A stretch of 64,000 nt of DNA, from positions 434,001 through 498,000 of the forward strand of contig NZ_NJIX01000002.1 of NCBI RefSeq assembly GCF_002209485.1, written 5' to 3'. The translations under genes and the position numbers were made by a program. The stretch comes from Achromobacter sp. HZ34 (GTDB lineage Bacteria; Pseudomonadota; Gammaproteobacteria; Burkholderiales; Burkholderiaceae_B). Under the pieces are notes generated by a model. That model did no database searches. It was given only the letters and a program-made list of their open reading frames with translations, and was not told where the DNA came from. Shown in pieces: positions 7,110 through 15,388 of this stretch (positions are counted from its first letter, which is position 1; the number at the start of each line of letters is the position of its first letter).

Positions 7110-9541
7110 GTAGTCTCGAAGAACTACAGCGGACGATCTCCGAACCGGAGCGCCTCGATGAGTACCCCGCGCCAACAGATGCCGTGATCGGAAAGTCCGT
7201 GGCGCGCCTGGAGGATCCTCCATTGGTGCGCGGGGAAGGCAACTTCGCCGCCGACATCAATTTCCCGCGCCAGCTGCATATGCGGGTGGTGCGATCGCAA
7301 GTGGCGCACGGACGGCTGCTGGGCGTGGATGTACGGGAAGCGCTGAAGCTGCCCGGCGTCGTCGCCATCTGGACAGGCCAGGATGTAGCCGACATTCCGC
7401 CCATCCCCTTCCGGGCGACCAAGGTGCAGGGGCTGGAGCCCTACTGCCAGCACATCCTGGCGCAGACCCACGTCAGGTATGTGGGCGATCCCATCGCGGT
7501 GGTGTTCGCCCGGGACGCCTACGTCGCGGAGGATGCGGCCGACATGGTGGCGCCGGACATCGAAACGCTGCCGGCCTTGCTGGACGCCCGTGATACGCCG
7601 GGGGAATTCCTGCCGGGCCTGGACACCGAACCCACCGTCATACGTAAAGGCTACGGCGACGTCGACGCCGCCTTCGCCAGCGCGTGGCGCACCGTGGAGC
7701 TGCAACTGGCCGTCGGCCGCCACAGCGGCGTGCCGCTGGAATGCCGTGGCGCGGTGGCCCGTTATGACGCCGGCCGCGACGTCCTGGAAATGTTCGGCGC
7801 CGCGAAAAAATCCCATTGGAATCGCGACGAGATGGCCAAGATGCTGGGCCGGGCACCCGCCAGCATGCATCTTTACGAGGGCCATGTGGGCGGCGGCTTT
7901 GGCGTGCGCGGCGAACTGTATCCCGAGGACGTGCTGGTGTGCCTGGGCGCGCTGCGCCTGCGCAAGCCGGTGAAATGGGTGGAAGACCGGCGCGAGAACC
8001 TGCTGGCCACCAACCATTCGCGCGAACAGTACCACCACATCAAGGCCGCGATCGACGAGTCGGGCCGCATACTGGCCATCGACAACGAGTTCTTCCATAG
8101 CCAGGGCGGTTATGTGCGCACGCATGGCCCGCGCGTGGCCGACATGTCCACCGGCCTGCTGCTGGGCCCTTATCTGGTACCTGCCTATCGCGGTGTCGGC
8201 CATTTCCGGCTGACCAACAAGACCCCCGCCGCGACATACCGGGCGCCTGGCCGCTACGAAACCACCTTCGTGCGCGAACGCCTGCTGGATGCGATTGCCC
8301 AGGCTGCCGACATCGACCCGATCACGGCACGCCGGCGCAATCTGATCGACAAGGCGGAGATGCCGTACACCCGGCCCCTCGACGCCTTGGGGGTGGATAT
8401 CGTGCTGGACTCGGGCGACTACGCCGGCCTGCTCGACAAGTCACTCGCCCGCGTCGACTGGGACGGTATCCAGCGCGATGCCGAACGGCGCCGCGCCGCG
8501 GGCGAACAGGTCGGCATCGGCCTGGCCATGTTCGTGGAGAAGTCCGGCCTGGGCCCCTCGGATCTCGTGCGCCTGACCGTGGACCAGACCGGCACCATTG
8601 AACTGGTCACCGGCGCGGGGTCGGTAGGCCAAGGCATGGAAACCGCCCTGGCGCAGATCTGCGCCCACGAACTGGGCGCCGACTACCGGCACGTGCGGGT
8701 CATCAAGGGCCGCACGGACCAGATCGAATTCGGCAACGGCGCGCATGCCTCGCGCGTAACGGTCATGTCGGGCTCGGCCACGCAGATCGCCGCGCGCAAG
8801 GTGCGCGCCAAGGCGATCGCGGCCGCCGCGCTGGCCTGGGATGTCGAGGCGACGCGGCTGACGCTGCGCGAGGGCGCGGTGCAGTTCCTCGATGCGGCCG
8901 ACAGCCGCCGCATGACGCTGGCGGAAGTGGCGCGCTATTACCACCCCAGCCAGAAGACCAGCAACGGCCACGAACCCGGTCTGTCCGCCGAGGGATGGTT
9001 CTACAGCGAACACATGAACTATCCCTACGGCGTGCATATCGCCCAGGTCGTCCTGGATGCCGGCACCGGTGGCGTCAAGGTGGAGAAATACCTGGTGGCC
9101 TATGACGTCGGCCGGGCGGTCAACCCGAAGATGGTGGAAGGCCAGATCATCGGCGGATTGGCGCAAGGGCTGGGCGGCGCGCTGTACGAACAGTTTACGT
9201 ACAGCCAGGACGGGCAGCCCCTGTCCACCACCTTCGCCGACTACCTGATGATCACCGCGCATGAAATGCCCCAGGTCGACGTGCTGATCACGGAAGACGC
9301 ACCCAGCCCGCTGAATCCGCTCGGCATGAAGGGCGCCGGCGAAGGCGGCACCAATGCCGTCGGCGCGGCCATCGCCGCCGCCGTGGACGACGCCCTGCGC
9401 CAGCCGGGCGCGATCACGCAACTGCCGATCACGCCGCTGGACGTCTACGAACGACTCAACGCCACCGCGTCGTCCCCCGCCCGTGCGGACGACAGCCCTT
9501 CTGCCCGCCAGGACGACGATGGAATTCTCGAACAACTTTGA
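7106..9541 (+). CDS. Molybdenum hydroxylase catalytic subunit (CoxL-like, not a form I CO dehydrogenase)
   Basis: 811-residue molybdopterin-cytosine-dinucleotide-binding subunit of the xanthine dehydrogenase family. It has GGGFG at 262-266 and the catalytic glutamate E746 in GAGEGG. The loop that in CO dehydrogenases reads AYxCSFR (form I) or AYRGAGR (form II) reads T377-Y-R-A-P-G-R383, so the cysteine that binds copper in form I is absent. It is therefore better read as a hydroxylase of an aromatic or N-heteroaromatic compound (inference). It is coupled to the small subunit by overlap, and its 3' end overlaps the CoxG-like gene by 23 bases. Confidence 0.92.
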   Translation: MSSLEELQRTISEPERLDEYPAPTDAVIGKSVARLEDPPLVRGEGNFAADINFPRQLHMRVVRSQVAHGRLLGVDVREALKLPGVVAIWTGQDVADIPPIPFRATKVQGLEPYCQHILAQTHVRYVGDPIAVVFARDAYVAEDAADMVAPDIETLPALLDARDTPGEFLPGLDTEPTVIRKGYGDVDAAFASAWRTVELQLAVGRHSGVPLECRGAVARYDAGRDVLEMFGAAKKSHWNRDEMAKMLGRAPASMHLYEGHVGGGFGVRGELYPEDVLVCLGALRLRKPVKWVEDRRENLLATNHSREQYHHIKAAIDESGRILAIDNEFFHSQGGYVRTHGPRVADMSTGLLLGPYLVPAYRGVGHFRLTNKTPAATYRAPGRYETTFVRERLLDAIAQAADIDPITARRRNLIDKAEMPYTRPLDALGVDIVLDSGDYAGLLDKSLARVDWDGIQRDAERRRAAGEQVGIGLAMFVEKSGLGPSDLVRLTVDQTGTIELVTGAGSVGQGMETALAQICAHELGADYRHVRVIKGRTDQIEFGNGAHASRVTVMSGSATQIAARKVRAKAIAAAALAWDVEATRLTLREGAVQFLDAADSRRMTLAEVARYYHPSQKTSNGHEPGLSAEGWFYSEHMNYPYGVHIAQVVLDAGTGGVKVEKYLVAYDVGRAVNPKMVEGQIIGGLAQGLGGALYEQFTYSQDGQPLSTTFADYLMITAHEMPQVDVLITEDAPSPLNPLGMKGAGEGGTNAVGAAIAAAVDDALRQPGAITQLPITPLDVYERLNATASSPARADDSPSARQDDDGILEQL

Positions 9542-10298
9542 AGTCTCTTTGCCCCCCGCACAGGCCTGGCCCTGGCTCATGGACGTGAAATCCATGGTGC
9601 CCTGCATGCCCGGCGCCGAACTGGTGGAAAAGCGTGGCGATGGCTCGTTCCAAGGCAAGATATCCGTGCAGCTGGGGCCGGTGCGCCTGACCTTCGTGTG
9701 CGATGCGGTGTTCACGCAGATCGACAACGACGGCCACAAGGCGCATCTGCAAGCCAGCGGCGCCGACGCCAAGGGCCGCGGCACCGCCAGTGCCGACATC
9801 GACTTCCACATGCAGCCCAGCGCAACGGGGGCCAAGGTCATCATCGACACGCAGCTGCAATTGTCCGGCGCGGTGGCGCAATACGGTCGCGGCGCGGGCC
9901 TTATCCAGAACGTCGCAAACCAGATCGTGTCCCAGTTCGCACGCAACCTGGAAAGCCGTATCGGCCAGTTGAAGGCGCACGCCGCGGCCACGGGAGAGGA
10001 CTACCTGGGCCGTCCCGCGGGCGCTACGTCTTCGCCTGCGCCAATGATCGCGAACACCGGCATGACCCAAGCCGCATCCACTGCAGACTACGTCAGTGGC
10101 TTCAAGGACGGCTTCCAGTCGGGGCACGCCGCGGGCTACGAAGCCGGGCTGCGCATGGCCAGCGCTTCCGGGGGCCAGCGCCACCTCAAAGGCGCGCCGC
10201 CGCCCTTTCCACAGGCCAAACCCATCAGCGGTTTCTCCCTGTTCTTCTCCTCGTTGGGCCAGACGATAGCCGGTTGGTTCTCCCGTCCCCCTCGCTAA
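9519..10298 (+). CDS. CoxG/SRPBCC-family protein of the molybdenum hydroxylase operon
   Basis: CoxG-like protein of the START/SRPBCC fold in residues 1-150 (opening MEFSNNFEVSL, core PGAELVEKR). A low-complexity linker and a hydrophobic C-terminus (FSLFFSSLGQTIAGWF, about 238-253) follow and could anchor it to the membrane. In CO dehydrogenase systems CoxG recruits the enzyme to the cytoplasmic membrane; the same role is inferred here. AGGA lies a few bases upstream of the ATG, inside the end of the large-subunit gene. Its 259 residues are longer than minimal SRPBCC proteins because of the tail. Confidence 0.87.
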   Translation: MEFSNNFEVSLPPAQAWPWLMDVKSMVPCMPGAELVEKRGDGSFQGKISVQLGPVRLTFVCDAVFTQIDNDGHKAHLQASGADAKGRGTASADIDFHMQPSATGAKVIIDTQLQLSGAVAQYGRGAGLIQNVANQIVSQFARNLESRIGQLKAHAAATGEDYLGRPAGATSSPAPMIANTGMTQAASTADYVSGFKDGFQSGHAAGYEAGLRMASASGGQRHLKGAPPPFPQAKPISGFSLFFSSLGQTIAGWFSRPPR

Positions 10299-10338
10299 GC
10301 CGTCGCGCTCACTCGATCCTGATTACCGGAGTCCAATC

Positions 10339-12054
10339 TTGTCCATCAGAAAAAATACTGTCCTGACGCTGCTCGACGAGGGGCAGATGAAGGCCTTCTA
10401 TGCCGACGGCCACTGGCGTGACGACACCATCTACACCTCGGCGCTGCAACACGCACGCAGCCGGCCCGACCGCTATGCCATCCGCGACGGCCACCAGCGC
10501 CTGACGTATGGCGAACTCATCGCGGCGGCGGATGCTTTCGCCGCGCGGCTGGCCGCTGCCGGGCTGAGCGCGGGCGAACGTGTCGGACTCTGGACCTGCA
10601 GCCGCGTGGAAACCGCCATCGTCTGGCTGGCATGCTCGCGCAACGGCTATACCTGCTGCCCGTCCCTGCATCGGGACCATACGGTCGAGGATATCTACAC
10701 GCTGATGGCGCGGGTGCGCGCGTCGGCTTTCATCGGTGAAGCCCAGTGGGGCGCCGATGCCCAGCGCCACGACATCTTCGCGCGGCTCGCCGGCCTCGAA
10801 TCATTGAAATTGACAGTGACCCTGGCGCCCGTCGGCACGGCAGGCAACGAGGATCTGGTGCGCGGGCCGGCATCGTCGGCTTCGTCCGCTGCGGCTGCCG
10901 CGTCGCCAGCTTCGGCATCGACCTCATCCGATGCCGGCGCACCGTCGCAGGATCCGAATCGCGTGGTCTACCTGGCCTTCACGTCGGGCACGACGGGCGC
11001 CCCCAAAGGCGTCATGCATAGCGACAACACCCTGCTGGCCAATGCACGCACCATCGCACGCGACTGGCATTTCGGCACGGACTCGGTGCTGTACACGATG
11101 AGCCCCCTGAGCCACAACCTTGGCCTGGGCGCCATGATCAGCGCATTCGCATCGGGTTCCGAAGTGGTGGTCCACGATCTTCCCAAAGGCGCCAGCCTGC
11201 TCGACCGGCTGCTGCAAACCGATGCCACGTTCGTGTTCGGCGTGCCCACTCATGCCATCGACATGCTCAATGAACTGCGTCGCCGCGGCATGAAGACCGT
11301 GGGCCGGTTGCAGGGATTCCGTGTATCGGGCGCCGCCGCCCCCACCAGCGTCGTACAAGGCCTGCTGGAACACGGCGTCACGCCGCAAAGCGGCTACGGC
11401 ATGACGGAAGCCTGCTCGCACCACTACACGCTGCCCAGCGACGATGCGAGCCGTATCGTCGGCAGTTCGGGCCGCGCCTGCGATGGCTATGAGGTGCGGA
11501 TTTTTTCCAAGGACGATGCGGACGTGGAACTTGCGCCCGGCGAGATAGGCCAGATCGGCGGCCGGGGCGCCAGCCTGATGCTCGGCTACTTCGACAACCA
11601 GCTGGCCACCGAGGAGTCGTTCAACAAGAGCGGCTGGTTCATGACCGGAGACCTGGGGCGCATGGATGCCGACGGCTATCTGGTGATCACCGGCCGCAAG
11701 AAGGACCTGATCATCCGCGGCGGCCACAACATCTATCCGGCCAAGATCGAGGGGCTGGCCATGCAGCATCCGGCCGTGGCACGCGCGGCGGCGCTGCCCG
11801 TGCCCGACGACCGGTTGGGAGAGAAACTGTGCCTCGCCGTGATGTTCAAGGCCGGCGGCCAGTGCACGCCCGAGGAAATGCTGGCGCATCTGGACCAGGC
11901 CGGATTGTCCCGCTACGACATGCCTGAATACTTCGTCGCCCTGCCGGAGATTCCGCTTACCGCCAGCGGCAAGATCTACAAGCGCGACCTGGTCGAAGAC
12001 GTACGCACGGGCAAGCTGCAAGTCACGCCGGTGCGCTATGGCGTTGCGGCGTAA
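10339..12054 (+). CDS. AMP-dependent acyl-CoA synthetase/ligase
   Basis: 571-residue ANL-superfamily adenylating enzyme. It has the P-loop TSGTTGAPKG at 215-224, YGMTE at 353-357 and the C-terminal catalytic lysine K545 in SGKI. It would activate a carboxylic acid to its CoA thioester with ATP. A TTG at 10339 is preferred as start because CCGGAG lies at normal distance and the sequence is in family register from there; the next ATG (10387) is inside the conserved N-terminus. An Ala/Ser-rich insertion at about 177-203 is unusual. Its place between the molybdenum hydroxylase and a thioesterase suggests the hydroxylated acid, or a cleavage product, is processed as a CoA ester. Confidence 0.92.
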   Translation: MSIRKNTVLTLLDEGQMKAFYADGHWRDDTIYTSALQHARSRPDRYAIRDGHQRLTYGELIAAADAFAARLAAAGLSAGERVGLWTCSRVETAIVWLACSRNGYTCCPSLHRDHTVEDIYTLMARVRASAFIGEAQWGADAQRHDIFARLAGLESLKLTVTLAPVGTAGNEDLVRGPASSASSAAAAASPASASTSSDAGAPSQDPNRVVYLAFTSGTTGAPKGVMHSDNTLLANARTIARDWHFGTDSVLYTMSPLSHNLGLGAMISAFASGSEVVVHDLPKGASLLDRLLQTDATFVFGVPTHAIDMLNELRRRGMKTVGRLQGFRVSGAAAPTSVVQGLLEHGVTPQSGYGMTEACSHHYTLPSDDASRIVGSSGRACDGYEVRIFSKDDADVELAPGEIGQIGGRGASLMLGYFDNQLATEESFNKSGWFMTGDLGRMDADGYLVITGRKKDLIIRGGHNIYPAKIEGLAMQHPAVARAAALPVPDDRLGEKLCLAVMFKAGGQCTPEEMLAHLDQAGLSRYDMPEYFVALPEIPLTASGKIYKRDLVEDVRTGKLQVTPVRYGVAA

Positions 12055-12107
12055 GCGGTGCCCTGACTGACGTCCTTTCCAATTTACGTCCCTACATTTA
12101 CAGCCCC

Positions 12108-12566
12108 ATGCCTGACATCCCCGACGCTCCCCCCGCCGACGCGCTGGCCGCCCTGCGTAAAGAACTGGCGCATCCGCCCTTCCACGCGGTGCTGGCGCCT
12201 GAAGCGCTGAGCGCCGACGCCGAACGGGGGGAGGTGCGCATACGCCTGCCCTACCAGCCCAGCTTCGGCCGGGCAGCCGGGTCGGACGCCATCCACGGCG
12301 GCGTCATTGCCGCGCTGGCGGACCTGGCGGCGCACGCGGCCGTGGCGGTGCAAATCGGCCGCATGGCGCCCACCATCGACCTGCGCATCGATTACCTGCG
12401 GCCCGCGCCGGGCCACGATCTCTATGCCACGGCGACCACCCTGCGGGTCGGCCGCGCCGTCGCGCGCGTGGACGTCGTCATCGGCGGTGCCGATACAGCC
12501 CCCTACGCCGTGGCGCGCGGTTCCTTCAGCACGCTCGCCCCAGATCCCGTTCGGAGTCCGACATGA
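12108..12566 (+). CDS. PaaI-type hotdog-fold thioesterase
   Basis: 152-residue hotdog thioesterase. The helix motif H63-G-G-V-I-A-A-L-A-D matches the PaaI/YdiI branch, where it positions the thioester. Such enzymes release acyl groups from CoA, often to rescue stalled aromatic CoA intermediates. It lies 53 bases after the ligase and overlaps the quinone oxidoreductase gene by four bases. Together with the ligase it implies a CoA-ester stage in the pathway (inference). Confidence 0.88.
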   Translation: MPDIPDAPPADALAALRKELAHPPFHAVLAPEALSADAERGEVRIRLPYQPSFGRAAGSDAIHGGVIAALADLAAHAAVAVQIGRMAPTIDLRIDYLRPAPGHDLYATATTLRVGRAVARVDVVIGGADTAPYAVARGSFSTLAPDPVRSPT

Positions 12567-13570
12567 AAGCCGCCATGAAAGCCGTCGTCATCCATGAGTT
12601 CGGCGAGTTCGCCAGCCACAAGGTCGAGGACATCGTGCCTCCTGCGCCGGCCGACGATGAAGTGCTGATCGAGGTACACGCCACGGCCATCAACTTCGTC
12701 GACTCCCTGGTCGTGACGGGCGCCTACCAGTTCCTGCCCGCCCGCCCTTTCTCGCCCGGCAAACTGCCCACGGGCATCGTCCTGGCGGTGGGGGCCGGTG
12801 TCAAAGATTTGAGTGTTGGCGACCGTGTCCTGACGCTGGCCGAGCATGGCGGCTATGCCCAGCAGGCTGTCGCCAAGGCCAAGGATTGCTTCCTGCTGCC
12901 GCCGACCCTGCCCTTCACGCAAGCCGCGGCGATGGCGCTTTCCTACGACACCTCCTGGTTCGCGCTGATGGAACGGGCGCGGGCACAGGCAGGCGAAACC
13001 GTCCTGGTCCTGGGCGCCAGCGGCGGCGTGGGCCTGGCAGCAGTGCAGTTGGCCAAGGCCTACGGCCTGAAGGTGCTGGCGGGGGTGTCCGATCCGGCCA
13101 AGGGCGAGCTGGCATTGCGCGCGGGCGCCGACGCCTGCATCGATCTCAGCGTCGACAACCTGCGTGACGGCCTCAGGGACCAGGTGTATGCCGCCAACGA
13201 CGGCCGCGGCGCGGACATCGTCCTCGATCCGCTGGGCGACCGGTTCTTCGACGCGGCGATCCGCGCGGTCGCGTGGTGCGGCAGGCTGGTGGTCATCGGC
13301 TTCGCCGCGGGGCAGATCCCCACGCTGAAGGTCAATTACCTTCTGTTGAAGAACATCGAAGTCAGCGGCGTGCAGGTCAGCGACTACCGCAAGCGCCGTC
13401 CGGACCTGATGCAGCATTGCATGAACGAGATCTTCCGTCTCTACGGCGAAGGACGGCTGCTGCCGCTACCCGTCGAAGAGGTTGGCCTGGCGCAGGCCAT
13501 GGCCGCGCTGGAACGGGTTGCCACGCGCAAGGCGCGCGGCCGCGTCATCCTGACGCCGCAACACGCCTGA
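12563..13570 (+). CDS. NADPH:quinone oxidoreductase / MDR-family dehydrogenase
   Basis: 335-residue medium-chain dehydrogenase/reductase of the zinc-free quinone oxidoreductase type. The Rossmann motif GASGGVGLAAVQ is near residues 150-161, and the N-terminal GroES-like domain carries the expected ATAINFVDSLV block. The structural-zinc cysteine cluster of alcohol dehydrogenases is absent. A second in-frame ATG four codons downstream is possible, but the first overlaps the thioesterase stop in the coupled pattern used throughout this operon. The substrate may be an enoyl-CoA, quinone or enone intermediate. Confidence 0.9.
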   Translation: MKAAMKAVVIHEFGEFASHKVEDIVPPAPADDEVLIEVHATAINFVDSLVVTGAYQFLPARPFSPGKLPTGIVLAVGAGVKDLSVGDRVLTLAEHGGYAQQAVAKAKDCFLLPPTLPFTQAAAMALSYDTSWFALMERARAQAGETVLVLGASGGVGLAAVQLAKAYGLKVLAGVSDPAKGELALRAGADACIDLSVDNLRDGLRDQVYAANDGRGADIVLDPLGDRFFDAAIRAVAWCGRLVVIGFAAGQIPTLKVNYLLLKNIEVSGVQVSDYRKRRPDLMQHCMNEIFRLYGEGRLLPLPVEEVGLAQAMAALERVATRKARGRVILTPQHA

Positions 13571-13627
13571 ACGCCATGCACGGCCGGATTCATTTCGATC
13601 GTCATGTACAAATTTCGACTCAGCGTT

Positions 13628-13637
13628 CCAGAATTGG
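13628..13637. promoter_or_regulatory. Operator candidate, CCAGAATTGG (variant copy)
   Basis: A one-mismatch copy of CCAAAATTGG (the complement of the CCAATTTTGG operator) lies in the 149-bp gap before the XRE regulator gene. It is just upstream of a -10-like TACTAT at 13647. GTACAA and TTGTAC half-sites flank it at about 13606 and 13644. Position and similarity suggest autoregulation by the XRE protein (inference). Confidence 0.45.
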
Positions 13638-13719
13638 CTCGCGTTGTACTATTCTGACCGTCAGCCGTCGACCGAGAATTCACGGCTGGAAACGCGCGAA
13701 ACCTGAGGAGACTATCGAC

Positions 13720-14649
13720 ATGCGTTACGAGGAAATCGGGCAACGAGTGAAGGCTTTCCGCCTGGCCTCGGGCCTCAGTGCCGATGAGGTCGCGCAAAAG
13801 ATCGGTATTTCGCGCACTGCGCTGTACCGCGTGGAAAAAGGCGAGATCGCCAAGATCGATACGCTGGAACGCCTGTCGGACCTGCTGGAAGTGTCCCTGC
13901 CCACCCTGCTTGGCGTTGGCATCGAATATATGCCCTCCGCCGTCAGCTACTTCGAGCGTACGCGCCAGCTGGAGGAAACCGCCGACCAGATCATCGTCCT
14001 GGCCGGTCCCGTTTCCTTCCTGCTCGCCTCCGACGGCTTCGAACAGGCGCTGCATACCTTGCTTGAAGAAAGCGTCCCTGGCGACGTGCCGCAACGCCAA
14101 CGGCTTCTCGCCGACGTCAGCAGCGTGCTGGACATCCTGCGCCAGCGCAAGGAAGCGTATCGCCGCCGCCGGCCGAATATCGTCAATCTGGTTTCGGCGG
14201 ACCAGATCGCCCGCTTCCTGAACAATGGGCTGATGGGCAAGTCCGACCTGCCGGATGCCGTGCGGCGGCAGCGCCACGCGCTGGCCCGCGGCGAGATCGA
14301 ACACCTTGCCGCCCTGATCGAGGCCGATGATCTTGGCGTGCAGATCGGCCTGGTCACCGACACGCTGCCGATGAACGGTTTCCAGATATTCCGCCAGGCC
14401 GACCGCAGCACCTTGACCATCAGCCCGTTCCGCCTGGGTGAACAGCCCAATATCCGCGTCGGCGTCGCCATGGCGACCTCGGCGCCGGAGGCGCTCAAGC
14501 TGCATCACAAGATCGTCACCGACGCCTGGCGCACCGCCATGAAAGGCCCCACGGCGGCGGCTTACCTGCGCGAACTGCTGAACGCCGATGCGCCGGCGTC
14601 CGCCAGTCGTTCCCCCCGCCGTCCGGAGCCTAAAGCCAAAGCGGTTTGA
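13720..14649 (+). CDS. XRE-family (HTH_3) transcriptional regulator
   Basis: 309-residue regulator with an N-terminal Cro/C1-type helix-turn-helix (IGQRVKAFRLASGLSADEVAQ into IGISRTALYRVEKGEI, residues 6-46) and a long C-terminal domain of unknown ligand. The ATG at 13720 follows GAGGAG with nine bases spacing. It sits between the hydroxylase/ligase operon and the aldolase gene, with a variant of the shared operator in its own promoter region. The other operator copies precede the units around it. It is the most likely regulator of the supercluster. The C-terminal part may sense a CoA ester or other pathway intermediate, but that is speculation. Confidence 0.88.
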   Translation: MRYEEIGQRVKAFRLASGLSADEVAQKIGISRTALYRVEKGEIAKIDTLERLSDLLEVSLPTLLGVGIEYMPSAVSYFERTRQLEETADQIIVLAGPVSFLLASDGFEQALHTLLEESVPGDVPQRQRLLADVSSVLDILRQRKEAYRRRRPNIVNLVSADQIARFLNNGLMGKSDLPDAVRRQRHALARGEIEHLAALIEADDLGVQIGLVTDTLPMNGFQIFRQADRSTLTISPFRLGEQPNIRVGVAMATSAPEALKLHHKIVTDAWRTAMKGPTAAAYLRELLNADAPASASRSPRRPEPKAKAV

Positions 14650-14688
14650 ACCGGTTTGCCAGGCGGCAGTGCCATCCAAGGAAATAAC

Positions 14689-15387
14689 ATGACCGAACCT
14701 AGAACTGTCGTCCAGCAACTGGTAACCGCCAACCTGATCCTGGCCAACGAGGGAGTCCTCGACGCCTTCGGCCATGTCAGCGTGCGCGATCCGGAACGGC
14801 CGGACCATTTCCTGCTGTCGACTTCCAAGGCGCCCGAACTGGTGGTGGCGGAAGACATCATTGCCTACGGGCTCGATTCGGAGCCGGTGGCGCCGCCTGC
14901 CGCCGCGCTCTACGCGGAGCGGTTCATCCACGGAGAAATCTACCGCGCGCGGCCGGATGTGCAGGCCATCTGCCACCATCACAGTCCCGCGGTGATGCCT
15001 TTCTGCATCGCTGGCAATCCGCTGGTTCCCGTGTACCAGCACGGCGCCATGATGGGTGCGCACGTGCCCCTGTGGGACAGCCGCGACGACTTCGGCGACA
15101 CCAACCTGCTGGTGGTCAATGCGGAACAAGGCGCTTCGCTGGCGCGCGCCTTGGGTGACAGCGTCATGGTGCTGATGCGCCACCATGGGGCCACCGTGGT
15201 GGGTACCGGTCTGCAGGAGCTGGTGTTCCGCGCGGTGACGTCATGCAAGAACGCCGAGTTTCTCTACCGTGCGCTGGCGCTGGGTGCGGTGGAAGGCCTG
15301 ACCGTGGGAGAAGTGGAAAAGGCGGCCAAGGTACCGCCCATGGCCATGGCGCGGGCCTGGCAGTTATGGGCGGGCCGGGTCGGCTGA
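14689..15387 (+). CDS. Class II aldolase/adducin-family protein
   Basis: 232-residue zinc-type aldolase of the AraD/FucA family. The metal site is visible as E83 with H96-H98 (ICHHHS) and H165-H166 (MRHHG). AAGGA precedes the ATG at 14689. Family members cleave or epimerise hydroxy-keto compounds, and some decarboxylate aromatic hydroxy acids, so the activity here is uncertain. It follows the XRE gene by 39 bases, and its stop is only one base from the stop of the convergent molybdenum hydroxylase gene. Confidence 0.9.
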   Translation: MTEPRTVVQQLVTANLILANEGVLDAFGHVSVRDPERPDHFLLSTSKAPELVVAEDIIAYGLDSEPVAPPAAALYAERFIHGEIYRARPDVQAICHHHSPAVMPFCIAGNPLVPVYQHGAMMGAHVPLWDSRDDFGDTNLLVVNAEQGASLARALGDSVMVLMRHHGATVVGTGLQELVFRAVTSCKNAEFLYRALALGAVEGLTVGEVEKAAKVPPMAMARAWQLWAGRVG

Positions 15388-15388
15388 A

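Noticed and set aside
8441-9991. Open frame of 516 codons on the minus strand, opposite the CoxL-like and CoxG-like genes
   Set aside because: Shadow of well-supported coding sequence; no motif and no ribosome-binding site.
5650-10298. Annotation of this operon as CO dehydrogenase
   Set aside because: The large-subunit loop lacks the form I cysteine motif and is not the form II motif either, and the neighbours are catabolic enzymes.
13441-15186. Open frame of 581 codons on the minus strand, opposite the XRE and aldolase genes
   Set aside because: It mirrors two genes with clear motifs on the plus strand. Such antisense frames are common in GC-rich DNA, and its translation shows no recognisable domain.
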